Shown piece by piece: positions 35,912-44,285 of a stretch of DNA of 64,000 bases; positions within the stretch are counted from its first letter, which is position 1, and each line of letters begins with the position of its first letter. The notes beneath the pieces are model-generated. The model did not search any database, was not told where the DNA came from, and saw only the letters and a list, made by a program, of their open reading frames with translations. Source of the stretch: Rozella allomycis CSF55 (taxonomy: Eukaryota > Rozellomycota); the NCBI GenBank assembly GCA_000442015.1, contig KE560848.1:200037-264036 (forward strand). Direction: 5' to 3'. Position numbers and translations under genes: made by a program.

Positions 35912-36460
35912 TTAAGTGCTGGATTTTATAATGTAATAAAGGGGCCTTAGCTCATCCAACATTGGAAGAAAATTCTTTACAACAAAATTCATCTCTTTAC
36001 CTCAAATAATACAACCAACTCTTTACTCTTCTTACATCTAATTGCAAGATAGTGCACAACCTTGAATCTAGTAATACCTTCAACAATTAAAACTTCATCA
36101 ATGTCAACACTATCAATAAAGCACTTCTTTATTGGTCCAATCCCATAATACGTCGACAACTGTATTCCTACCTGGGGTATCAACAACACAGACTCTTTAT
36201 CACAATCTATTACATTTCTTACCTTGTCTAACGGTTGTCTTGAAATAAAAAACAAATAAAACCACTATAAAAAATGCAGCATATATATAATTCAACGTAA
36301 AGCAATACAAGAGAACCTGTTAATTTGTTAACTTTTGTCTTACCCCCAAAATTGCTGCATAAAAAATGTCTGATATACTAACAATGTTTTTATCATTTTT
36401 GATCGATATTTGTTTGGAATTCATTCCTAATTGCTTTATCCAAACACTACTATCTTTCAT
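35912..36460 (-). CDS. GPI15: PIG-H/Gpi15-like subunit of GPI-GlcNAc transferase
   Basis: Subunit of the ER complex that starts GPI-anchor synthesis. Exons 36344..36460, 36223..36316, 36001..36194 and 35912..35974 (introns 27, 28, 26 nt) give 155 aa. A hydrophobic hairpin (VLLYCFTLNYIYAAFFIVVL region) precedes the PIG-H domain: RQESVLLIPQVGIQL, DSVDIDEVLIVEG, VVHYLAIRC and LVVLFENFLPML. Splicing at 36195..36222 joins TTVRQ to ESVLLIPQ, the conserved domain start. A GPI pathway gene fits the possibly GPI-anchored acidic protein upstream. Confidence 0.82.
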
Positions 36461-36576
36461 CAATCAATATTTCCAAAATTATATCAAATGTAATGATGGA
36501 TTTAATACTGGAAAAGAAAATTAATATTGCCAATTTTGAATAATTGATTAATGTCGTTTCCGCTTACAGTACAAGA

Positions 36577-38223
36577 ATGAAATTTCAAATACAAGTTGGA
36601 GTTAATGTCGAGAGATGTTTTCCCGTAAATCAAAATCTTTATCTCTTCACCGATGATAAACACTTATATTCATTTAAAAGACAACGACATAACGAATTTG
36701 ATACAGTAAAAATCGCAGAATATTCACCTGCTAAAGTTGCCTTTATTCCTGCACTAAACATTGTATTCTACATTAAACAAGGAAGGCTAGTTGGTATTTA
36801 CTTAAACAACTTCAAGGAAGTACACCCTTTGCCAAAAATATCCAATTTAGTTGATCTTCAAGAACACAATGGCATCTTGTATCTAACTACATCCTTTACA
36901 TTTATAAAACTCCAGTTCTGGAACGACTCGATCAAGGTTACTCATACTTTTATGATTCCACAACATGAAGGAAAGGTTAAAATTCAATACTGCGACGATT
37001 GCATCCTCTACATTTCAAAAGGCAATACGCTGTATCAGTTGACAGACAATGGATTTAAAACTATGCGCGAATTCTCAAATGATATATACTCACCAATTTT
37101 CAAAAATGAAAGATTAGGCTTTCTTTTATGCAATGGCGATGAAGAGGAAACGGATCACTTTGTCCAAAATGTTGACAGCATCGTACAAGTTGATCCAGAA
37201 ACTTTTAAAATATTCAATAAGGGTATTGAATATGATGGGTTGTGTCATATGAACGATCTATTCCTTGGTTGGAGAGGACATTGCCTATTCCTTCATGAGG
37301 ACATAAAATTAATTGATAGGAGACCGCTTTTTCAAAGATTAAAAGAAGATGTATTTCAGGATATTAAATTCATGGTTACTCTAATTTCAGAATCACTTTT
37401 TGCAATCACGTTTAGTAACTTTGAGGATCATCTGAAAATTGAATTCATTGTTTCAGAGCAAATGGTAAGTCTTGGAAGGTATTTAAATTTAAATGAAAAA
37501 ACAAAATTGTACTTTGAAAACTACTGTAATAATATGACTATGGAACTATCAAGTTTTGAGAAATTACGAAATTTACTCTTAAGCTTTAATGATTTTCAAG
37601 ACAATTTAAGATATTTTCACGTTGTAGTTCCACGGAAAGGTAGTACTGCAAGATTCAGGGGTACTGAAAATGTTATTTGCTGCTTTGCTACAACACGAGT
37701 AAATTCCTTACAGAGGGAAGATAGCATTTCTAAACCATTAATTCGACTATTCAAGACGCTAGGTAAGAATTCTGGGAAGATATTGATTGACATTTTGTCT
37801 AATTTTGTTCTGATATACGCAAAGAGGCCCACTATTTTGTTTGAAATTCTATCTCAACTCTCTAATGATATATTGCTTCCAAGCGTATTGAAATCTACAT
37901 TAAGGAATATTATGAATCTCTATATGAAACAACTCAATCAACTAGGTCATTTTTCTAGAATGGCGGATGTTTCTGTATTATTGAATGGAATATTGAAAGA
38001 AGAACTCACGATGGCCCAAAAACTGTTTCCGAAATCAATACATGAAAAATTTAACCTCGCAATAACTGAAGATCCAAATAGTCGGTTCCATAATCCATCA
38101 AAAGCATTCATATGTATCTTTTGTGAAAAACGCATAAAATCTGAGATTGTTTGGTGTAGATTTTGCGGCTCTGTGTTGCATTCTCATCATTATATTGCAC
38201 ACAATAATTCACATACTAAATAA
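36577..38223 (+). CDS. Unknown protein: propeller-like N-terminus, C-terminal zinc ribbon
   Basis: Single exon, 548 aa from the first ATG; the frame is open a little further upstream without ATG. The first 280 residues have repeating short hydrophobic strands every 20-40 residues (for example LYLFTDDKHLYSFKR, GILYLTTSFTFIKLQFW), like a divergent beta-propeller. The C-terminal 200 residues are helical and the end holds two CxxC pairs (ICIFCEKRI and WCRFCGSVLHSHH) with His, a likely zinc-binding site. The propeller/helix/zinc order recalls GATOR2- or vesicle-coat-type proteins, but I cannot assign a family. Confidence 0.6.
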   Translation: MKFQIQVGVNVERCFPVNQNLYLFTDDKHLYSFKRQRHNEFDTVKIAEYSPAKVAFIPALNIVFYIKQGRLVGIYLNNFKEVHPLPKISNLVDLQEHNGILYLTTSFTFIKLQFWNDSIKVTHTFMIPQHEGKVKIQYCDDCILYISKGNTLYQLTDNGFKTMREFSNDIYSPIFKNERLGFLLCNGDEEETDHFVQNVDSIVQVDPETFKIFNKGIEYDGLCHMNDLFLGWRGHCLFLHEDIKLIDRRPLFQRLKEDVFQDIKFMVTLISESLFAITFSNFEDHLKIEFIVSEQMVSLGRYLNLNEKTKLYFENYCNNMTMELSSFEKLRNLLLSFNDFQDNLRYFHVVVPRKGSTARFRGTENVICCFATTRVNSLQREDSISKPLIRLFKTLGKNSGKILIDILSNFVLIYAKRPTILFEILSQLSNDILLPSVLKSTLRNIMNLYMKQLNQLGHFSRMADVSVLLNGILKEELTMAQKLFPKSIHEKFNLAITEDPNSRFHNPSKAFICIFCEKRIKSEIVWCRFCGSVLHSHHYIAHNNSHTK

Positions 38224-38298
38224 ATAATTATGAAGAAATAAAGTTTTTTTCAATTCATATTTATCGATTCTCGACTTTAAATAAGCTTCGTGAATTCT

Positions 38299-39353
38299 AT
38301 GAGTCCACAAAGTGACACTCCATTGTCCATTCATCTTTTGTCGGGTGGAATAGCAGGATTAGTTGAATCATGTTGTTGCCATCCTTTGGACACTATAAAA
38401 GTTAGAATGCAGTTACGAAACAGCGATGCTAGAACCGAGGTAATCATCCCCATCCCGTCATTATACAGAAAATTGGGCTCATTGGAACTACAAAGAGGAT
38501 CTTTAAAAATGAAGGTAACATTACGTCTCTTCTCACAAAAGGGGCATTCGCTTTCTATAAAGGATTTGGCCCTGTTGTGTGCGCTATAGTTCCTAAGATG
38601 TCCATAAGGTTTCTCTCTTTTGAATATTTCAAGCGTCAAATTACGAATGGAGACCTTAATCAAGTGACCCCAAGTGTGAATTTTACGGGTAATAGGTCAT
38701 TATTCTTTTGTTTCACTAGCTGGCTTATTAGCAGGGATTACAGAGTCGTATTTTGTAGTTACACCTTTTGATGTGGTGAAAATACGGCTTCAAGCCCAAA
38801 GGCACTCATTGGCAGATCCATTGGATATTCCAAAGTATCGCAATGCGGCGCATTGCATTTTTACTATCTTAAAAGAAGAAGGTCCAATTGCACTGTATAA
38901 AGGCGCCAGTCTGACAGCGACAAGACAAGGTACAAGTATCCATATTTTGCAACTTTAGCGACAAATCAAGCAGTTAATTTTAGCTGCTATCATGAATTCA
39001 AAAAGCGATGGACAGAGTATGGAAACGTAAAGGAATTATCCTCTATTCAGCATTTGCTTTTAGGAGGACTTTCTGGTGCCATGGGCCCGATTGCTAATGC
39101 CCCAATCGATACAATAAAAACAAGAGTTCAAAAGCAGGGAAACGTTCTTGGTCAATCTGGTTTTACTCAAATTAAAAATGCGTTCAAAATTATTCTTGCA
39201 TCAGAAGGAATTTCTGGCCTTTATAAAGGACTCGCTCCAAGATTGTTGAGAGTAGCCCCTGGTCAGGCAATTACTTTTATGGTCTACGAAAAGACGAAAA
39301 GTTTGCTTGTGTTTAATAGACCCGTGACTGATCCTGTGACCCTTGATGAATAA
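38299..39353 (+). CDS. SFC1: Mitochondrial carrier, succinate/fumarate (Sfc1/Acr1) type
   Basis: Inner-membrane solute exchanger. Exons 38299..38439, 38469..38514, 38542..38688, 38720..38929 and 38959..39353 give 312 aa. Three tandem carrier repeats carry the PxDxxKxRxQ signatures PLDTIKVRMQ, PFDVVKIRLQ and PIDTIKTRVQ. FYKGFGPVVCAIVPKMSIRF and ITFMVYEKTKSLL are close to the Sfc1/Acr1 group. Introns are 27-31 nt. The start is the second Met of the upstream-open frame, next to PQSDTPLSIHLLSGG. Substrate is inferred from sequence resemblance only. Confidence 0.87.
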
Positions 39354-39712
39354 ATAAACGCCTTTTAAGAAATATTTTCTCGAACAGATATCTATATTGG
39401 CACTTTGACTGCCTATAATTTTCTGAAACATCCATACCCACTTCTTTAGACCTGACTGGAATGATGCCTTTGTTATTCTGGACACACGGAAGTCATGTGA
39501 GAAAACTGACGATATCTGATCGGGACATATTTGATCAAATGAAAATCAAGAATCAAGATGCAGCGCTGCAGTCGGTGAAAGGTGGGAGGGTAAGATATTT
39601 GTATGACATTTTCGTCCTAAATGACCGTTTTTGTTATAATTCGAGTAAATGAACTAATATAGATGAATGTCTCAATTCAATTTCAAGAAATTAAAATGTT
39701 TATTATGAAATA
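39354..39712. other. Intergenic stretch with one short ORF
   Basis: 359 bp between the carrier and the nuclease-like gene. It holds a 63-codon ATG frame at 39461..39652 (+) that begins MMPLLFWTHGSHVRKL and includes a possible donor GTAAGA at its end. It may be the first exon of an undetected gene or chance. Nothing else is seen. Confidence 0.3.
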
Positions 39713-40573
39713 CTACTCTTGAATCTTAATTTTCTTGCGATTCTTTGTACCAAAACAGTTTCTGAGTTGAGTAAGAGAATCTTCAACACTAAAATCTTCG
39801 CTTGATGAGATAGAATTGGCAGAAGTAATAAACCAATTGAACCAGCGAAGAATTTCAGATAAACTAGCGCTTGAGTTGTACGTTCCGTCGTCTCCAACAT
39901 TAAGGACTACGATAGGTGAGGCATAAACAATCGCATCCACATCAATAGCAAAGAAGCGAAAGAGAAGTCCATTGGTTAGAGCAGCAAACACAGGAGTATT
40001 CTTTCCAGCGGCCAACCGTTTCTTGAGCAAACATCCTGCTTCACAAAGGACTTGAGCAATTGAACTATCAGGCCATTCCTGCTTCGCTTGGACAACCAAA
40101 ATAGACGAGTCCATAGTACCAACATATTGGAATTTAGAGTACCCCAACATATAGTCCACATCGCCAGTGTAGCCGAATCCAGTTCCTTCCCAGTCATTCT
40201 TAACTTTACAGAATCCCCAAAGGCGATGTAGAGCGGCGTCAGTATTTTTTAACAAGACTTCTGTAAGGATTGCGTCAATGACAAGTCGGCAGGCCTTTTC
40301 GTTGTCCAATACCCAGACCTGGTCAATCTTCTTCAAAGCTTCACTGAGCCAGAGACTAGGAGATACTGTTTTAAAATCATCTGGGATGTGAAGTGAAGGA
40401 GCTTTGACATTAATATAGTCAAGGTTCAGCGCTAGACCATCAGGTCGAACACAGTGGTCATAAGTAGCTTTAGAGAAATTAATAGATGGTTTTTTCTTAT
40501 TCTTGAATTGCTGGACTTGTTTCCATTCTTCTTCTGTGAGTTCGTTCAAGGTCTTGCTCAATAGTTCGTCCAT
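39713..40573 (-). CDS. PD-(D/E)XK nuclease-like protein
   Basis: Intronless, 286 aa. The central part holds a likely PD-(D/E)XK core: Asp in GYTGDVDYMLG, then ILVVQAKQEW (Q-A-K in place of E-x-K), followed by helix IAQVLCEAGCLLKKRL and strands PVFAALTNGLLFRFFAID. This is the pattern of fungal and oomycete nuclease-like domains that travel with transposons or effectors. N-terminal 100 residues show no known domain; no signal peptide. A decayed partial copy lies immediately upstream (40600..40877), and a broken copia gag follows, so this is an accessory island. Activity is not proven, as the Q for E change is seen in active and inactive relatives. Confidence 0.6.
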   Translation of the reverse strand: MDELLSKTLNELTEEEWKQVQQFKNKKKPSINFSKATYDHCVRPDGLALNLDYINVKAPSLHIPDDFKTVSPSLWLSEALKKIDQVWVLDNEKACRLVIDAILTEVLLKNTDAALHRLWGFCKVKNDWEGTGFGYTGDVDYMLGYSKFQYVGTMDSSILVVQAKQEWPDSSIAQVLCEAGCLLKKRLAAGKNTPVFAALTNGLLFRFFAIDVDAIVYASPIVVLNVGDDGTYNSSASLSEILRWFNWFITSANSISSSEDFSVEDSLTQLRNCFGTKNRKKIKIQE

Positions 40574-40599
40574 TTTGTTTTGAAAAATGAATGTGTAAC

Positions 40600-40877
40600 C
40601 TAGCCACCCCCCCTTGACTTTCGGGTTTGGTGATTGGGAAGGACCTGGAATCGGCTACACTGACATGCAACCAAAAGGCACGAGTCCATAGTATCAACAG
40701 ATTTGATTTAGTAGGACCCCAACATACCATTACCGTCCACATCGCCAGTGTAGCCGAATCCAGGTCCTTCCCAGACATTTTTGACTTCACAAAATCCCCA
40801 AAAAGTTTATTTCGAGCGGCTGTATTTTTTGAAATATGCTGTAAACGAACTTGAGGACTTGCGTCGTCACTGCCCAA
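40600..40877 (-). pseudogene. Decayed partial copy of the nuclease-like gene
   Basis: On the minus strand one frame reads VKNVWEGPGFGYTGDVD, nearly identical to VKNDWEGTGFGYTGDVD of the intact gene at 39713..40573. The match breaks after this point into other frames and runs into the intact gene's promoter area. A second shorter echo of the same sequence (around 40640..40715) can be read nearby. No intact frame spans the copy. Confidence 0.6.
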
Positions 40878-42120
40878 TCAACGACACCATTTTGTAATTT
40901 TTTTGCGAACTAGCGGTGCTTCGCTCGCATTAAAAAACTGAATTGTGTTCGACTTCGTTATGTTTCTCGCATAGATAAAACCGATACTATAATATAGATG
41001 GTANGGAACAATTCTGTCATAATTTTCCGCTATGAATTTGTCTATATTACCTTTTAAAACAAAACTTTCAGATTTCGTAAAGATGGTGGATAGACCGTGA
41101 TCAGAAAATTTGCTTATAGAGCGCAGATTATGAGAAAATGAAGGACAGTGTATTATGTTTTTGATTATGCCTTGAAAATTGTTGGCTTGATAGGACATTG
41201 ATCCGGTTCCTTCGGAAGTCATATTAGTACCGTTGGCTACATGAATTGTTTCCAACTGTGGAGCGTAAAAATCAAGATGATCTTTATTGTTCACCATGTG
41301 GTTAGAACATCCATAATCGGCCACCCATTTGACGGCAAGCATGGCAGCTGGTTTTGCGTTGGTCTTCGAAACGTTTGCACAAGTTTTCGTATTTTCATAA
41401 TGACGATAGTGGAGACCGGCAGCCTTGCATTTGTTGCATGTTGGAGCTTTCTCAGGATGGAATTTCCAGCATGAACTGGATTCTCGGTGATGTTCACATT
41501 GGCGTTTGGCGAGGAAGCTAGAGTGATCAACTTTCTTTTCGCGAACGTTTTGGAGTTCGTGTTCACGAAGGACCCGGTTACGAACATTTTCTAAGGTCAG
41601 AGCTTCCGCTTCTTCATTTTCAATATCTTTTTCAATAATGGAGCGTACATTGTTGAAGTGCGACGGCAGGGACGAAATACCAATGAGAACAGTCAGGTCG
41701 GTAATTTTGATACTATCAGAGCCATTGGATGCTGTAAGATTTCTTTCAAGCGTTGCCACACGATTAAAACCGTCTTCGAGAGTACCGATAGCAAAGTCGT
41801 GCGCAATAAGTTCTTGAATAAATTTGAGTTCCTAGGAACGCTGTTCACTCTTGTATTGGCTTTTAAGTCGTTCCCATGCATCAGAAGCGTCAACGGTGTC
41901 CAGAACTAAGTGAATCAAGGTTTTGTCAAGGTTGTTAACGATGGCATGATGTGCGTGAGTATTTTCGGTTTTGGGACTATCCTGCTTGTTGTCCCACAGT
42001 TGATGTGCCTTTAAGAGTAGTTTCATTTGGAAGGCCCATTATTCAAAGTTTTCTTGGCCTTTCAGGGGAAAGCCGATGGTTAGCGTAGTGACGTGAGTGC
42101 GTGGTGCTGGTAGATCAGCA
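40878..42120 (-). pseudogene. Ty1/copia-type gag (plus start of protease), decayed
   Basis: Reading the minus strand gives LKGQENFE-stop-WAFQMKLLLKAHQLW, DASDAWERLKSQYKSEQRS-stop-ELKFIQELIAHDF, then SSLPSHFNNVRSII. This is the UBN2-type gag fold of copia elements, interrupted by two in-frame stops (near 42050 and 41833). It is followed by a Cys/His cluster (QCEHHRESSSCWKFH, TCNKCKAAGLHYRHY) and WVADYGCSNHMV, the protease site with DYG in place of DSG. Integrase, reverse transcriptase and RNase H are absent. Assembly gaps at 41004 and 42121 bound it. A dead, truncated retroelement. Confidence 0.75.
40910..40995 (+). repeat. Short dispersed repeat, copy A
   Basis: Begins CTAGCGGTGCTTCGCTCGCA and continues to TTTCTCGCATAGATAAAACC. 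A related copy lies at 43215..43285 and a partial one at 43744..43774. It ends at the assembly gap at 41004. Confidence 0.6.
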
Positions 42121-42178
42121 NTTGTAAAACCACTGGAAATCCTATTTATATCTAAAGCAAATAATCTATTCTTCTCGG

Positions 42179-42480
42179 CTGGATATCACTTGAACTTGAA
42201 TTGGTAAGCTTGACCCTTAGCGAAACCAATGTCAGCTTCCTTAAGAGCAGGTGCATCATTAGTCTCATCGCCAGTTACACCTACAACATTCCCGTCTTTT
42301 TTAATAGTATAACTTTTTCAAATTTATCTGTCGGAGAAGATATGACAACAACTTGAGCTCTTGGTTAATTTGCCTTCTTCGCTTAATGCCATGAATGCGG
42401 GTCAAAATTAACTGAAATTCATTACCTTCAATAGCTATCCCATTTCCATATAAAATCCCGCATTCTCTGTCAATGTACGA
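42179..42480 (-). pseudogene. Fragment of a P2B-type (PMCA-like) Ca-ATPase
   Basis: Minus-strand frames read ALDNVLAASYIDRECGILYG with GIAIEGNEF, then, after a frameshift near 42305, [20 protein letters not shown]. These are the cytoplasmic hinge regions of P-type calcium pumps (canonical TGDGTNDAP). The fragment ends in a stop and has no membrane segments or phosphorylation site. It is a pseudogene fragment. Confidence 0.7.
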
Positions 42481-42837
42481 TGCTGCTAATACGTTGTCCA
42501 AGGCATTTTTTAACTGATTTTGGAATGGATCCCGCGATGACAAACGAGCTTCGACAAATGGAAGAATTCGTTGGAACTTGGAAGAGAATTGCACCAAGAT
42601 CAAATGCAAGATCTGCTTTATATGCTTACGCGACAGGAAGTTGTTCTAATAAATTTCAAAATATTATTGTTTTACGTTTTTGTAATAAGAATATCAATTT
42701 TGTATGCTGTCCCGAAATGCCTATTCACAACTTCCCCTACCTTTATTGCACGAATGATGGATCAGTTCTCGAATCGCTTAATCGGACTTGAAATTGAAAG
42801 TACAAGGAAATTGAGCAATCAATTAAACTCTTTTTAG
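42481..42837 (+). other. Unassigned open frames beside the ATPase fragment
   Basis: Two overlapping plus-strand frames (42480..42791 and 42571..42837) are open for 88-103 codons. One contains a hydrophobic stretch (VVLINFKILLFYVFVIRISI) preceded by LGRELHQDQMQDLLYMLTRQ. I cannot connect either to a family. They may be the remnant of a membrane-protein exon. Confidence 0.3.
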
Positions 42838-43299
42838 TTAAGTGCAAGTATGGAGTACAGATGCCTTTCTAAGGNGTATGATTTTGCAATTGCCTTGAGA
42901 GGCATCTGTGCTCCATACTTTTAGACCGTAATTGAGGGTCTGTACCCGCTTCACTCGCTCTCACGTTGAAAAAAATGTTTTTTATAGACATTAGACTATT
43001 GTACTGAGGCTAAGGCGAGACTAACAACGAACAAAGCCAAGCATTGTTTATTTACCCATCATCAGAAACGATTAAAGAGTAGTTTGGGCTCAGAAGACAA
43101 CGTATTAGCATTCAAAACAAAAAATAACACTCATTGTTGGCATCATGGAAGGTTCATCTATATTCTTGACAGCCAATTACCATAGCAGCTCCTTGTTGTC
43201 AACCTTTCCTTTAACTAGCGGTTGTACTCGCTTCGCTCGCATTAAGAAATGGTTATTTTTCTCGCATAGGTAAAATTGATACCCCATACTTGCGCTTAA
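42838..43299. mobile_element. Candidate MITE with 20-bp terminal inverted repeats
   Basis: The left end TTAAGTGCAAGTATGGAGTA (42838..42857) is matched 18 of 20 by the reverse complement of the right end (43280..43299). The 462-bp element has no coding capacity. It contains an inner inverted repeat (42847..42866 with 42900..42919, one mismatch) around an assembly gap at 42875. Flanking TTA may be a target duplication. Confidence 0.5.
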
Positions 43300-43600
43300 T
43301 TAAATAAGTTTGTTTCTAGGTTGACCTCATAGATCGCATATGTTTCATTAACCCCGGGTTCGCACGCCAGTCGAGGGTTTGCGCTTCACTCGCTTTCACA
43401 ATCCCATTGAAAAAGTGTTTTTTATAGACTATCTTCCTGAGGAGGTAAGGCGAGATTAACAACTAACAAAGCGAAGGATTGTTTATTTACCCATTGTATT
43501 GGCTATTTTATCCACATGAAAAGCTTAAAGCTCAGACGACAACGTATAAGCATTCATAATAAAAAATACTACTCATTATTGGTATCATGGANATTTGTTG
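42931..43600. repeat. Two divergent copies of a ~200-bp non-coding repeat
   Basis: A block with CGCTTCACTCGCT, then TTTTTTATAGAC, then AAGGCGAGA and TTGTTTATTTACCCAT, and then ACAACGTAT and a TCATGG near the end, appears from about 42931 and again from about 43370 (spacing near 440 bp). Copies differ by many substitutions and small indels. Confidence 0.6.
43215..43285 (+). repeat. Short dispersed repeat, copy B
   Basis: CTAGCGGTTGTACTCGCTTC followed by GCTCGCATTAAG and, 20 bp on, TTTCTCGCATAGGTAAAATT. Same family as copy A at 40910..40995. Its right end overlaps the candidate MITE terminus. Confidence 0.6.
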
Positions 43601-44205
43601 GCAGAATCTATTTACTCGTTCTTTTTTTAACTTCTTAGAAGATAACTTTTTCCTGAGAGTGAATCCTTAAACAAATCCCAATGGAATTACTAGAATAATT
43701 GTGACAATTGTGACAATGTCGAATGAATTATCAATTGCCTATACTAGCGGTTGTACTCGCTTCGCTCGCATTAAAAATAGAAGAATTAATNGTTTGAAAT
43801 GACAGTTATACAGTGACATAGAGTTAAAGTCGATGGGTAATCAACGCCAATGGACTATTAGAATGTTTAGTCGCACTATATATTTTCAAGATTATGTTTT
43901 CGTATAGTTTGACTTTGGTTCAGATTGTTCCTTTTAAATGAAAATGATCCATTGTGAGTGCCTACTACAGGGGTCGATGCCAAGAAGTGTACTGTTTACA
44001 ATTAATTTATCGAATTACCAAAGAGAAAAATTAGAGTGACTCGAATCTTTGAAACTGCTGGCAGCTGCTGCTCTCCATCTATAAAAAATACTCAAAAGTA
44101 TAAACAAAGCAACAGATTTCTGTTACTTTTATCAAATTTATTTTCTGTTAATTCACATCACATTTCACAAAATATATTTTTTGACCTATCAACCGATGAT
44201 TTGGA
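43300..44205. other. Repeat-rich intergenic DNA without a supported gene
   Basis: About 900 bp between the mobile-element island and the BiP promoter. It contains the second copy of the ~200-bp repeat, partial repeat C and two assembly gaps (43592, 43791). ORFs here are short and without codon bias; I see no gene. Confidence 0.5.
43744..43774 (+). repeat. Short dispersed repeat, partial copy C
   Basis: CTAGCGGTTGTACTCGCTTC then GCTCGCATTAA, matching copy B exactly over about 30 bases and then stopping shortly before the assembly gap at 43791. Confidence 0.6.
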
Positions 44206-44224
44206 CCAATCACATCCTCCCACG
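44206..44224 (+). promoter_or_regulatory. ER stress response element (ERSE), CCAAT-N9-CCACG
   Basis: Bases 44206..44210 are CCAAT and 44220..44224 are CCACG, separated by exactly nine bases. The CCACG runs on as CCACGTCA, the reverse complement of the XBP1/ATF6 site TGACGTGG. It lies 62 bp before the BiP start codon. In animals NF-Y binds the CCAAT part and ATF6/XBP1 the CCACG part. Confidence 0.7.
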
Positions 44225-44285
44225 TCAATTTTCGGATATTTAAGAAAGGGCTTTTCGCCAACCCTGGTTTTTCCAAGAGCTTCGA

